This document shows, in pieces, positions 16,378 to 26,600 of a stretch of DNA of 64,000 nucleotides; positions within the stretch are counted from its first letter, which is position 1; the number at the start of each line of letters is the position of its first letter. Origin of the DNA: Pararhizobium sp. (GTDB lineage: Bacteria > Pseudomonadota > Alphaproteobacteria > Rhizobiales > Rhizobiaceae); the NCBI GenBank assembly GCA_017794825.1, contig CP051237.1:1860001-1924000 (forward strand), in the 5' to 3' direction. Below the pieces are notes generated by a model. The model saw nothing but the letters and a program-made list of their open reading frames with translations. It did no database searches and was not told where the DNA came from. The translations under genes and the position numbers were made by a program.

Positions 16378-17523
16378 CTATTCCGCCGGTTGCGCCACGG
16401 CGGCGCTTTCGGACTTGGCCTTGCCGCCGCCGCCCCCGCCGATCCAGCGCGCCAGTCTGCGCCAGCCTTCCATGATGCCGCCGGGCAGGAAGATGACGAT
16501 CAGCATGAACAGCACGCCAAGCGTCAGATGCCAGCCTTCGCCGACGAACAGGCCGGAAATGGCGACGGCCGCGTGCGCCAGCGGCTCCGGCAGGAAGGAA
16601 AAGGTCTGCTCGAGCGTGGCTTCGTTGAAGGCTGAAAAGATGTTCTCGAAATACTTGATCAGCCAGGCGCCCAGCATCGGACCGATCAGCGTGCCGACGC
16701 CGCCCAGAATGGTCATGAGGACCACCTCGCCCGACGCGGTCCATTGCATGCGCTCCGCGCCCGCCAGGGGATCGGTCACCGCCAGAAGCGAGCCGGCGAG
16801 CCCGGCGAACATGCCGGATATGACGAATGCCGTCTGCGTATAGGGCCGCGTATTGTATCCGGTGTAGCCCATACGGTTCTGGTTCGACTTGATGCCGAGC
16901 AGAGTCAGTCCGAAGGGCGACTTGAAGATGCGGCGGCTGATGAAGAAGCATATGATCAGGACCACGGCGCAGAAATAAAAGCCGGAATAGCCGCTCATCA
17001 GAATACCGAAGAAATTGGTTGAGGGCAGACCGGCGCCGGCCGGCGCGAACATGCGGTCGATGATCCGCGGATCCTGCAGGGTCAGTTGCAGACCGGTTTC
17101 GCCGTTGGTGATCGGCGTCAGCACCGAATAGGCGAGATTGTAGCACATCTGCGCAAAGGCCAGCGTCAGGATCGAGAAGTAGATGCCTGAGCGCCGAAGA
17201 CTGACATAGCCGATCAGGAACGCGAATATGCCAGAGAAAAGGACTCCGAAGGCGATCGCGGGAATCACGTTCATCGTGAAGAGCTTGAACGACCAGACGG
17301 CTGCGTATGAGCCGACGCCGAGAAACGCCGCGTGCCCGAAGGACAGGTATCCGGTCAGGCCGAACAGGATGTTGAAGCCCATGGCGAAGATGCCGTAGAT
17401 CGCGAATTTCTGCAGCAGGTCCGGATAATTGGCGCCGAGCGGCGTTAGCCAGAGCGGCATCAGCAGGATGACGGCTGAAAAGACCAGCAGCGCGACGGGT
17501 TCCCTGTCCAGTAGCTTTGTCAT
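16378..17523 (-). CDS. livM: branched-chain amino acid-type ABC permease LivM
   Basis: A 381-residue inner-membrane permease with about ten hydrophobic segments and the family stretch [21 protein letters not shown] near residues 56-76. The coupling region [25 protein letters not shown] lies near 235-260. The C-terminal 25 residues are a Gly/Lys-rich polar tail. The gene starts 3 bp after the livH stop, indicating translational coupling, and is followed by livG. Function: one half of the membrane channel for the amino acid-type substrate. Confidence 0.92.
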   Translation of the reverse strand: MTKLLDREPVALLVFSAVILLMPLWLTPLGANYPDLLQKFAIYGIFAMGFNILFGLTGYLSFGHAAFLGVGSYAAVWSFKLFTMNVIPAIAFGVLFSGIFAFLIGYVSLRRSGIYFSILTLAFAQMCYNLAYSVLTPITNGETGLQLTLQDPRIIDRMFAPAGAGLPSTNFFGILMSGYSGFYFCAVVLIICFFISRRIFKSPFGLTLLGIKSNQNRMGYTGYNTRPYTQTAFVISGMFAGLAGSLLAVTDPLAGAERMQWTASGEVVLMTILGGVGTLIGPMLGAWLIKYFENIFSAFNEATLEQTFSFLPEPLAHAAVAISGLFVGEGWHLTLGVLFMLIVIFLPGGIMEGWRRLARWIGGGGGGKAKSESAAVAQPAE

Positions 17524-17526
17524 GGT

Positions 17527-18552
17527 CTAGTCCTCCATCACGCCTTCGCGCCCCATCAGGCCGCGCGGCATGGTCAGCAGAATGACGACGGCGACGAGAT
17601 AGATGATGATCTGGTCGATGCCGGGCAAGATATTCTTCACCTCGTTCATGGAGGCGAAGGACTGAAGGATTCCCAGAAGAAAGCCGGCCAGCACGGCTCC
17701 GGGAAGCGAGCCCATGCCGCCAACCACGACCACGACGAAGGACAGGACGAGGAAATCCATGCCCATGTGATAGTCGGGCGGCAGGATTGGCGTGTACATA
17801 ACCCCGGCGAGCCCTGCCACGACTGCGGCGATCCCGAAAACTACGGTGAAGCGTTTCTGGATATTGATGCCGAGCAGTCCGACGGTCTCGCTGTCGCGCA
17901 TACCCGCTCGCACCACCATTCCGTAGGTGGTGAACTGCAGGAAGGCGAAGACGGCGCCGATGACGACGACGGAAAAGCCGAAATAGACCAGGCGCCACCA
18001 AGGATAGACGATGTTGCCTTCCAGTCCCAGCCAGGCGCCAATATTGGCGCTGCCGGCGACTATTTCCGGAGCGGATTGCGGGATCGGGTTGGCGCCGAAA
18101 TAATGCTTGATGATTTCCTGGATGACGATGGCGAGGCCGAACGTGACGAGGATCTGGTCGGCGTGCGGCCGCTTGTAGAAATACTTGATCAGGCCGCGCT
18201 CCATGACCACTCCAATCAGCAGCATGACCGGTATCGCGATGATGATGGATACGGGAACAGAGTAATTGACCAGAAAAACCCCGAAATCTCCAAGCCACGC
18301 CTCGACGTAGGGCGTGCGTATTTCGAGCGGCGTTCCCCACGCGGTTTTCTGTTCGGGGTCAAGAACAATCTGTTCGAGAGTCAGCAGCTTGTTGAAAGTC
18401 ACGGCGCAGAATGCGCCGAGCATGAACAGGGCGCCATGGGCGAAATTCACCACGCCCAGCGTTCCGAAGACCAGGGTCAAGCCGAGGGCGATCAGCGCGT
18501 AAGCTCCGCCCTTGTCAAGACCGTTGAGGAATTGAAGTAATAGTGCGTCCAT
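17527..18552 (-). CDS. livH: branched-chain amino acid-type ABC permease LivH
   Basis: A 341-residue permease. The first helix LNGLDKGGAYALIALGLTLVFGTLGVVNFAHGALFMLGAF contains the LivH signature GxxNFAHGxxxMxGA. A polar insert near residues 60-85 (DPEQKTAWGTPLEIRTPYVEAWLG) is longer than in E. coli LivH and lies between the first membrane segments. The C-terminal half carries VVVVVGGMGSLPGAVLAGFLLG, the coupling loop. It pairs with LivM. The binding-protein gene ends about 100 bp upstream on the same strand. Confidence 0.92.
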   Translation of the reverse strand: MDALLLQFLNGLDKGGAYALIALGLTLVFGTLGVVNFAHGALFMLGAFCAVTFNKLLTLEQIVLDPEQKTAWGTPLEIRTPYVEAWLGDFGVFLVNYSVPVSIIIAIPVMLLIGVVMERGLIKYFYKRPHADQILVTFGLAIVIQEIIKHYFGANPIPQSAPEIVAGSANIGAWLGLEGNIVYPWWRLVYFGFSVVVIGAVFAFLQFTTYGMVVRAGMRDSETVGLLGINIQKRFTVVFGIAAVVAGLAGVMYTPILPPDYHMGMDFLVLSFVVVVVGGMGSLPGAVLAGFLLGILQSFASMNEVKNILPGIDQIIIYLVAVVILLTMPRGLMGREGVMED

Positions 18553-18651
18553 CTCGAAAGCCTGTGCTTACGTCCCCGGGGCGAAATATCTCGCCATATG
18601 GACCGGCCGACTGTGCGGCCGGTCCGATGTCATTGTGCGCAGTTCAGCGCA

Positions 18652-19995
18652 TCAGCATTTCTTGACGTCTGACGGACCAAGCTCACCGCCGAAGATCGAC
18701 GGATCGTAGGTCACCTGATCGCGCGGAACGATCTTCACCACGTCGAGCAGGTCGAACTGAGAGGACGGATTCTCGTTGCCTCTCACTACGAGCACTTCCT
18801 TGAAGCACTGATGGTCGGCGGCGCGGTAGAGCGTCGGTCCGTTGCCCATGCCGTCGAACTCGAAGCCTTCCAGCGCCTCGATGACCTGGGGCGGTGTGAA
18901 CGCGCCGGCGCGTTCGCAAGCGTCCGCGTAGAGCAGGGCCTGGACATAGCAGGTCTGCGCCGCCTGGGATGGCGGGAAACCGTATTCCTGGCCGAACGAC
19001 TTGACGAAAGCTTGCGAGGCGTCGTCCTGCAGCGACCAGTTCCAGTTGGTCGTGCCGAGGATGCCCTTGATGTTTTCGCCGGCGCCCTGCGCCATCAGGC
19101 GGGAGAACAGCGGAACGACGATTTCAAAGTTCTTGCCGTTGACCTGCTTTTCGCGCATGCCGAACTGGACGGCCTGGGTCAGCGAGTTGACCATGTCCTT
19201 GCCGTAGTGGTTCAGGATCAGAACATCCGCGCCCGAATTCAGGACCGGCGTAAGGTACTGCGAGAAGTCGCCGGCGCCGAGCGGCGTGCGAACGGCGCTG
19301 GCGGTTTTCCAGCCGAGGTTTTCCGTCGCGTTCTTGATCGACTCTTCCTGGGTCCAGCCCCAGTTATAGTCGGCCGTCAGATGGTAGGCCGTGCGGTCCT
19401 TGCCGAGTTCGTCGGCGAGAATCGGTCCGAGCGCCTGACCGGACATGTAGGCGTTGAAGAAGTGACGGAAGCCGAAACGCTTCTTGTCCTTGCCTGTCGT
19501 ATCGTTGGAGTGGGTCAGACCGGCCATGAAAATGATGCCATTTTCCTGACACAGGCCCTGCACGGCGACGGCGACGCCGGAGGAGGATCCGCCGGTGATC
19601 ATGATGGCGCCGTCTTTTTCGATCATGCGTTTCGCCGAAGCGCGCGCCGCGTCGGACTTGGTCTGGGTGTCGCCGGTCACATATTCGACCTTCTTGCCCA
19701 GGATGCCGTTGCCCTTGAGCGCCTTGGACGAAAAGGTGTTGAGCATTCCGCCGTCGCCTTCACCGTTCAGGTGCTTGACGGCGAGCTGGTAGGCGCGCAG
19801 TTCGTCCGCGCCCTCGTCGGCGTAGGGGCCGGACTGCGGAACGTTGAACCCGAGGGTCACGGTGCTGCCGGTGGGCATGTTGCAGAATTCTTCGGCATAG
19901 GCGCCGCGCACGAAACTCATCGGCGCTGCTAGGGCGACACCCGATGCTGCGCCTGCCTTGAGCAGGTTACGGCGTGTCAATGCGATCTTGGACAT
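18652..19995 (-). CDS. ABC transporter substrate-binding protein, Peripla_BP_6 type
   Basis: A 447-residue periplasmic binding protein for the LivHMGF-type importer. The N-terminus is Tat-like (LTRRNLLKAGAASGVALAAPMSFVRGAYA). The mature part has the type I periplasmic-binding fold: VTLGFNVPQSGPYADEGADELRAYQLAV near residue 45, then QTKSDAARASAKRMIEKDGAIMITGGSSSGVAVAV. It is longer than classical LivJ (about 370), as in homologues binding amides, short-chain amines or aromatic acids; the ligand is undetermined. It is the first gene of the operon, with a 326-bp upstream gap shared with hemA. Confidence 0.9.
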   Translation of the reverse strand: MSKIALTRRNLLKAGAASGVALAAPMSFVRGAYAEEFCNMPTGSTVTLGFNVPQSGPYADEGADELRAYQLAVKHLNGEGDGGMLNTFSSKALKGNGILGKKVEYVTGDTQTKSDAARASAKRMIEKDGAIMITGGSSSGVAVAVQGLCQENGIIFMAGLTHSNDTTGKDKKRFGFRHFFNAYMSGQALGPILADELGKDRTAYHLTADYNWGWTQEESIKNATENLGWKTASAVRTPLGAGDFSQYLTPVLNSGADVLILNHYGKDMVNSLTQAVQFGMREKQVNGKNFEIVVPLFSRLMAQGAGENIKGILGTTNWNWSLQDDASQAFVKSFGQEYGFPPSQAAQTCYVQALLYADACERAGAFTPPQVIEALEGFEFDGMGNGPTLYRAADHQCFKEVLVVRGNENPSSQFDLLDVVKIVPRDQVTYDPSIFGGELGPSDVKKC

Positions 19996-20173
19996 ATATT
20001 CCTCCCGAATATCAATTGAATGACTGTTCTGACTCCCGACCAGAACTGCCCGGATGCTAACGCAATGTTACAAACCCGCAATAAGCCATTCGGTTATAAA
20101 ACTTTAGTTTCATAGACTTTCGTCTAATGCCCTGGATCGAAGACAGATCGCCCGATGGGGAAAACCTGCCCGA

Positions 20174-20187
20174 TTGATCAGGATCAA
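20174..20187 (+). promoter_or_regulatory. FNR/FixK-type box upstream of hemA
   Basis: TTGATCAGGATCAA is a perfect match to TTGAT-N4-ATCAA, the binding site of FNR, FnrL and FixK regulators. It lies 134 bp before the hemA ATG in the 326-bp gap between hemA and the divergent binding-protein gene. Oxygen-responsive control of hemA by such proteins is established in other alphaproteobacteria. Nothing else was recognised in this gap. Confidence 0.85.
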
Positions 20188-20321
20188 GGCTGCGTCACAT
20201 TTGCATGTTTAGATTTAATCTAATTTCTGCTAGCGGTCTTTTTGGCCGCGGTATAAGCTGTCAAACTGCCTGGGGCAGGTCGAACACACCCGGCCCGGAA
20301 TGAACCGGAGTACTTTGGTTA

Positions 20322-21599
20322 ATGGACTATCGCGGCATCTTCCAGAACGCAGTCGACCAGCTGCATCAGGAAAAGCGGTATCGCGTCTTTGCGAATCTCG
20401 AGCGGATCGCAGGCCGGTTTCCGCGCGCCATCCACCGCTCCGGCGACACGATGCGGGAAGTCACCGTCTGGTGCTCAAACGACTATCTCGGCATGGGCCA
20501 GCACGACGACGTGATCGCCGCGCTGTGCAACGCAGCCGGCAAGATGGGGTCCGGCGCCGGCGGCACGCGCAATATTTCAGGCACCAACCATCCGCTGGTC
20601 GAACTTGAGCATGAGCTGGCTGATCTCCACGGCAAGGAAGCGGCGCTCGTCTTCACCTCGGGGTTCATTTCCAACGACGCCTCGATTTCGACGATCGCGA
20701 GACTCCTGCCGAACTGCCTGATCCTGTCCGACGAACTCAATCACGCCTCGATGATCGAAGGCGTCAAGCGTTCCGGCGCGGAAAAGAAAATTTTCCGCCA
20801 CAATGACCTCCAGCATATCGAGGAACTGCTGGCCGGCGCCGATCCAGCGCGCGCCAAGCTGATCGTTTTCGAGTCCGTATACTCGATGGACGGCGACATC
20901 GCGCCGATCGAGGCGATCGCCGATCTGGCGGACAAATACAACGCCATGACCTATATCGACGAGGTCCACGCCGTCGGCATGTACGGTCCGCGTGGCGGCG
21001 GCATCACCGATCGCGACGGCCTTGCGTCGCGCATCGACGTGATCGAGGGTACGCTCGCCAAGGCGTTTGGCGCGCTGGGCGGATACATCACCGGTTCGCG
21101 CGCGCTGATCGACGCCGTGCGCTCCTATGCTCCCGGCTTCATCTTCACGACGGCGCTGCCGCCGTCGATCGCAGCGGCCGCGACCGCGTCCATCCGGCAT
21201 CTCAAGACCTCGCAGACAGAACGCGAGCAGCACCAGCTCCAGGCGCGCAAGACCAAGGATGCTCTGGGCGAAGCCGGACTTCCGGTCATGCCGTCGGAAA
21301 CCCATATCGTTCCGCTGCTGGTTGGCGATCCGGAGCTCTGCAAGAAGGCGGCCGACCGGTTGATGGACGTGCACGGGATCTATATCCAGCCGATCAACTA
21401 TCCGACCGTGCCGCGCGGCACCGAGCGCTTGCGCATCACTCCGAGCCCGTTTCACGACGACGCGCTGATCGCGGCTCTCGTCACCGCGCTGACGGAAGTC
21501 TGGAATACGCTTGGAATTCCCTTCGCCGGCGAGGAACGCGCGGAAGACGCCCGCATCGCCGGGGTGGTCCGTCTGCCGGTCTCGAAGGCAGGCGGATAG
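20322..21599 (+). CDS. hemA: 5-aminolevulinate synthase
   Basis: A 425-residue PLP enzyme condensing glycine and succinyl-CoA to 5-aminolevulinate, the first step of haem synthesis by the C4 route typical of alphaproteobacteria. Diagnostic stretches are [56 protein letters not shown] and [14 protein letters not shown] with the PLP-binding Lys247. Length and order match the family. The FNR/FixK-type box upstream suggests induction when oxygen falls. It is convergent with the aminotransferase gene, with an 89-bp gap. Confidence 0.96.
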   Translation: MDYRGIFQNAVDQLHQEKRYRVFANLERIAGRFPRAIHRSGDTMREVTVWCSNDYLGMGQHDDVIAALCNAAGKMGSGAGGTRNISGTNHPLVELEHELADLHGKEAALVFTSGFISNDASISTIARLLPNCLILSDELNHASMIEGVKRSGAEKKIFRHNDLQHIEELLAGADPARAKLIVFESVYSMDGDIAPIEAIADLADKYNAMTYIDEVHAVGMYGPRGGGITDRDGLASRIDVIEGTLAKAFGALGGYITGSRALIDAVRSYAPGFIFTTALPPSIAAAATASIRHLKTSQTEREQHQLQARKTKDALGEAGLPVMPSETHIVPLLVGDPELCKKAADRLMDVHGIYIQPINYPTVPRGTERLRITPSPFHDDALIAALVTALTEVWNTLGIPFAGEERAEDARIAGVVRLPVSKAGG

Positions 21600-21688
21600 C
21601 AAAGCCTCGCCTTGCGACAGCAGACGACAGCCCTCTCGACCCGTATTGCCGATCTTAGCGTCTTGTCCGTCGCGGCGAACCGGCGCTT

Positions 21689-22855
21689 CTAGATTCGTGA
21701 AATGAACTCGGCGAGCCTGCCGGCCGCCTCCTCGACCTCATCCTGACGACGCAGGAAACAGGCCCTGAAGAACTGTTCGCCGCCCGGGCCGAAGCCGGTT
21801 CCGGGCGCAAGCCCGACATTCGCCTCGTCAATGATGCGGTAGACCGCGCGGGACGTGTCTTCCAGCCCGTCGATCGCGAAGAACGCGTAGAACGATCCTT
21901 CGGGCCTGACCATGCGCACGCGGTTCGTGGCGAGAAGCGCGTCGCACAGCGCATCCCGGGCGGATCGGGCGCGCGCCTTCTGGTCCTCGACATAGTCTTC
22001 GCCTTCTTCGAGCGCCGCGACGCAGCCTCGCTGCATGAATTGCGCCACGCCGGACGTCGAATACTGGATGAGATTTTCGAAGACCTGACCGAGTTCGGCC
22101 GAGGCCTTGAGCCATCCGACCCGCCAACCCGTCATCGACCAGTTCTTGGAGAATGAATTGACGAAGATGATGCGGTCGTCCGCATCCGCCACGTCGAGGA
22201 AGGACGGTGCGCGATGTCCGGCGTAATAGAAACGCGAATAGATCTCGTCGGCGATGATCCACAGGCCGTGGCGACGCGCATTGTCTAGGATATCCGCCAG
22301 GTTCTCGCGGTTCGCGACCCAAGCGCAGGGGTTCGACGGAGTGTTGAGGAAAATCGCGCGCGTTTTCGGCGTGATGGCGTCCGCAATGCGCTGCGTGTCC
22401 AGTGTCCAGCCCGAATCATTGAATTGAAGCGGCACGGGAACCGGTGTCGATCCCGAGATGCCGAGCGCTGCGGAAATGTTCGGCCAGGACGGCGAGGCGT
22501 AGACCACTTCGCTTCCCGGCGGGCAGACGGCCGTCACGGAGAGCACGATAGACTGCATTCCCGATCCCGTGACAAAAAACGTCTCCGGATCGTGCTTGCC
22601 GCCGAAATGCCGCTCGTAATAGCTGGCGAGCGCTTCGCGCAACGGCGGAATGCCGCGCTGCCAGGTATAGAAGGTCTCGCCGTTCTCGAGACCCCGGGCG
22701 GCGGCGCGGGCGATGAAATCGGGCGTCGGCCGGTCGCCCTCGCCAACCCACAGGGGAATCAGCCCGTCGCGATCGCGCCCGTAGTTCAGCACGGCGACGA
22801 TCTGGCTTTCAGGCGCGTTGCGGGCGGGCGGGCTGAGGTGTTCGATCAATGACAT
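21689..22855 (-). CDS. class I/II pyridoxal-phosphate aminotransferase
   Basis: A 388-residue fold-type I aminotransferase of the aspartate/aromatic aminotransferase superfamily. PLP-binding Lys lies in FVNSFSKNWSMTGWRVGW; other signatures are FLNTPSNPCAWVANRENL, WIIADEIYSRFYY and the C-terminal Arg in GEQFFRACFLRR. The N-terminus IVAVLNYGRDRDGLIPLWVGEGDRPTPDFI fits a cytosolic enzyme. The substrate cannot be fixed; homologues act on aspartate, aromatic amino acids or diaminopimelate precursors. It lies downstream of mscL on the same strand with a 106-bp gap containing a hairpin. Confidence 0.88.
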   Translation of the reverse strand: MSLIEHLSPPARNAPESQIVAVLNYGRDRDGLIPLWVGEGDRPTPDFIARAAARGLENGETFYTWQRGIPPLREALASYYERHFGGKHDPETFFVTGSGMQSIVLSVTAVCPPGSEVVYASPSWPNISAALGISGSTPVPVPLQFNDSGWTLDTQRIADAITPKTRAIFLNTPSNPCAWVANRENLADILDNARRHGLWIIADEIYSRFYYAGHRAPSFLDVADADDRIIFVNSFSKNWSMTGWRVGWLKASAELGQVFENLIQYSTSGVAQFMQRGCVAALEEGEDYVEDQKARARSARDALCDALLATNRVRMVRPEGSFYAFFAIDGLEDTSRAVYRIIDEANVGLAPGTGFGPGGEQFFRACFLRRQDEVEEAAGRLAEFISRI

Positions 22856-22929
22856 CGGTTGTCTCCTGTCTGTCAGGCGATAGCCTGTCCAGCATCAAAA
22901 AACACGCCAAAAACATTGATGCGTCCATC

Positions 22930-22949
22930 CCGCCTCCTGATGGAGGCGG
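22930..22949 (-). other. hairpin between mscL and the aminotransferase gene
   Basis: A perfect 8-bp stem (CCGCCTCC, loop TGAT, GGAGGCGG), 13 bp beyond the mscL stop. No clear T-run follows on the minus strand, so it may be a processing or attenuating structure rather than a full terminator. Confidence 0.4.
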
Positions 22950-22961
22950 AAGCAAACGCCG

Positions 22962-23375
22962 CTATTTTTTCAAAAGGTCGCGGATTTCCGTCAGAAGCTG
23001 GACGTCCGCCGGCGGCGCGGCCGGTTCGGCCGGAGCCTCGTCCTGCTCCCTGCGAATCGAGTTCACGCCCTTGATCATCAGGAAAATGATGAAGGCCAGG
23101 ATGACGAAATTGACGACTACGGTCAGGAAATTGCCATAGGCGAAGACGGCGCCCTGCTCGCGCGCGGCGGCAAGCGTCTCCGCGGTCACGTTGCCGCTAA
23201 GCGGAATGTAGTAGTCGGAGAAATCGAAACCGCCAAAAATCGTTCCGACGATCGGCATGATGATATCGTCCGTCAGAGATTTGACGATGAGGCCGAAAGC
23301 CCCGCCGATAATGACACCCACGGCCAGATCCATGACGTTTCCGCGGGAGATGAATTCCTTGAATTCGTTGAGCAT
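22962..23375 (-). CDS. mscL: large-conductance mechanosensitive channel
   Basis: A 137-residue inner-membrane channel that opens under membrane tension and protects against hypo-osmotic shock. The N-terminal helix and first membrane segment read [28 protein letters not shown], the canonical MscL signature. The periplasmic loop (about residues 42-70) and second helix ([21 protein letters not shown]) follow, then a charged C-terminal bundle with [12 protein letters not shown]. Length and motif order are standard for MscL. Confidence 0.96.
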   Translation of the reverse strand: MLNEFKEFISRGNVMDLAVGVIIGGAFGLIVKSLTDDIIMPIVGTIFGGFDFSDYYIPLSGNVTAETLAAAREQGAVFAYGNFLTVVVNFVILAFIIFLMIKGVNSIRREQDEAPAEPAAPPADVQLLTEIRDLLKK

Positions 23376-23606
23376 GTCTTCCCTCTTCTTCAGTCGAACA
23401 GAGCCAGGCTCCGTATTTACCCACTATGCTTGCCTTTCACTTGAAAAAGAACCCGGTATTTAAGTTCTGATTTGAACCATCACCATATTTCGCTCGAAAC
23501 CCTTCTTGCACTTTGTGCGCATTTGCTCCGGCGTTGATTGCGGCTATTCTGGCGCGGAACGGCGGAAAGCCGTTCGTGGCAAGATGGATTGGCCGGGAGG
23601 ACCCAT

Positions 23607-26600
23607 GTGCCGGGCTGGGTGATCGTCACATCGGCGCTGCTGTATCTGCTGCTTCTGTTCGCCATCGCCAGCTACGGCGACGGCAGGGGCGTCACCGCGC
23701 GCACCGCCAACAGGGGCAGACCGCTTATCTACGCGCTGAGCCTGGCTGTCTACTGTACGTCCTGGACCTATTTCGGCGGGGTTGGCCTTGCGGCCAATCG
23801 CGGCCTGGAATTCCTGACCATCTATATCGGACCCATCCTCGCCTTCACGATCGGACTGCCCGTCATCAGGCGCATCATCAATCTCGCCAAGGCGGAAAAA
23901 CTCACATCCATCGCCGACTTCATCGCCGCGCGTTACGGCAAGAATCCGATGGTGGCCGGCCTGGTCGCGATCATCGCCATTGTCGGGACCATCCCCTACA
24001 TCGCGCTGCAGCTCAAGGCCGTCTCGTCCTCGGTCACAATCATCATGACGGACGCGCCGTTCGCAAACTCGCCCGGCGGCGATTTCCTCACCGACATTTC
24101 GCTGATCGTGGCCTTGCTGCTCGCCACCTTTGCAATCATTTTCGGCACGCGCCATACCGATGCGACGGAACACCAGAACGGCCTGATCCTGGCAATCGCC
24201 ACAGAGTCCGTGGTCAAGCTGCTGGCCTTTACCGCGGTCGGGCTGTTCGCCACCTTTTTCCTGTTCGACGGGCCGGGGCACCTGATCGCGGAAGCGCGGC
24301 AAAATCCGGACGTCGTAGCAGCGCTCAGCCATCAGACCAGTCCGTCGCGCTGGATCGTGCTGACCATGCTGTCCACCTTCGCGATCATCATGCTGCCACG
24401 CCAGTTCCACGTCACCGTCGTCGAAAACCGGACCGACGACGAGTTGCGCACCGCGCGCTATCTGTTTCCGCTCTACCTGATCGCCATCAATATCTTCGTA
24501 ATCCCTGTCGCCGTTGCGGGACTTCTGGTTTTCGACGGCCAGGGCAACGCCGACCAGTTCGTGCTGTCCTTGCCGCTGGCGAACGATCTGCGCCTGCTCT
24601 CCCTTGTCACCTTCATCGGCGGTTTTTCGGCGGCGACCGCCATGGTCATCGTCGCCTCCGTGGCGATCGCCATCATGGTGTCCAACGACCTGGTCATGCC
24701 GATCCTGCTTCGACGCAACATCATCCGCAGCGACGGCGACAGAAGCGATTTTTCAGGCACGATCCTCAAGGTCCGACGCACCGCGATCTTCCTGATTCTG
24801 GCGCTCGGCTACGCCTATTACCGGTCGGCCGACATCAATGCCGGACTGGCGTCGATCGGCCTGCTCTCCTTCGCGGCGATCGCGCAATTCGCGCCGCCGC
24901 TCTTCGGCGGGCTGATCTGGTGGCGCGCCAACGCGCGCGGCGCGATCCTCGGTCTAGGCGGCGGCATCCTGATCTGGACCTATCTCCTGTTCCTGCCGAG
25001 CTTCGGCGGTCCGGACAACTCGCATATCGCCACAACAATCCTGCATTTCCTTATCCCCGGGCTCGACGCCTTCTCGCACGCAGAGGCCGACCCGCTGGTC
25101 AACAGCGTGATCCTCAGTCTTCTTGTGAACATCGCGCTCTTCATCGGCGGCTCGCTCAGCCGACCGGCAAAACCGCTCGAGCGCATCCAGGCCGGAGTGT
25201 TCATCCCGCAGCGTTCGGTAATGCGGCCGGCCCAGGGCGACTGGCAGACTAACATCACCATCGCCGACCTCAAGAACACCATCACCCGCTATCTCGGCGC
25301 CGAACGGACCGAGCGGTCCTTCCACAGCTATGAGACCCAGCGCGGCAAATGGCTGGAACCGTCGGCGCCGGCCGATATGGACGTGGTGCGCTACTCCGAA
25401 CAGTTGCTCGGCAGCGCCATCGGGTCGGCTTCGGCGCGGCTCGTGCTGTCGCTGCTCCTGCAGAAGGACGACACCTCCTCCGACACGGCGCGCCTGCTGG
25501 ACGAGGCCTCCGAAGCGCTGCAATACAACCGCGACCTGCTTCAGACGGCGCTTGGACAGATGGACCAGGGCGTGACGGTGTTCGATGAAACCAATCGCCT
25601 GAGCATCTGGAACCGGCGCTTTCGCGCGCTGCTGGACCTGCCCGAGACGGTGGGGCAGGTCGGCGTGGCGCTGGAGGACATTGTCGCCATACTGGTCAAG
25701 CGCGGCGACATCGCGCCGGATCAGGTCAGGCAGACAATCGAGAACTTCCTGTCGATGGACAAGTCCTGGACGCTGAACCTTGCGGAATCGGGACGCATTA
25801 TCGAAATCCGGTCCAATCCTATGCCGGACAACGGCGTGGTCACCACCTATGCCGACATCACCGAAAGGGTCGCGTCCGCCAAGGCGCTGCGTCAGGCCAA
25901 CGAAACCCTCGAGCAGCGCGTCGCCGAGCGCACGGCGGAGCTCATGCGGGTCAATGCGGAGCTGGCGCTCGCCCAGTCGCGCGCAGAGGAGGCCAATCTC
26001 GGCAAGACCCGTTTCCTTGCCGCCGCCGGCCATGACATCCTGCAGCCGTTGAACGCGGCGCGGCTCTATTCATCCTCACTGGTGGAACGGCTCGGTCGGT
26101 CGAACGAGCAGAGCCTGGTTCGCAACATCGACTCGTCCCTGGAATCGGTGGAATCGATCCTTGGCGCGGTTCTCGACATTTCACGGCTCGACACCGGCGA
26201 CATGCGTCCGCAGATTTCCAGTTTTCCGCTCAATGACGTGCTCAGACGCATCGAAACCGATTTCCTGCCGATGGCCGCCGAAAAGAAGCTGCGCCTCAGG
26301 GTCGTTCGCACCTCGGCGATCGTGCGCAGCGATCCCAACCTTCTGCGCCGCCTCATCCAGAACCTGGTGTCGAACGCGATCAAGTACACCGGTAACGGAA
26401 CGGTTCTTGTCGGGGTTCGTCACGCCGGCGACAATGTCGTGGTGCAGGTGATCGACACCGGCATCGGCATTCCGGCGCACAGTTTCAAGACGGTGTTCAA
26501 GGAATTCACAAGGCTCGACGAGGGGGCAAAGACTGCCGCAGGGCTCGGCCTCGGCCTGTCTATCGTGGACAGGATCGCCAAGGTGCTCGACCATCCGGTT

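Noticed and set aside
16355..18340. 661-codon minus-strand frame overlapping livH and livM
   Set aside because: It runs through two well-supported permease genes in another frame and has an arginine/histidine-rich sequence without domains.
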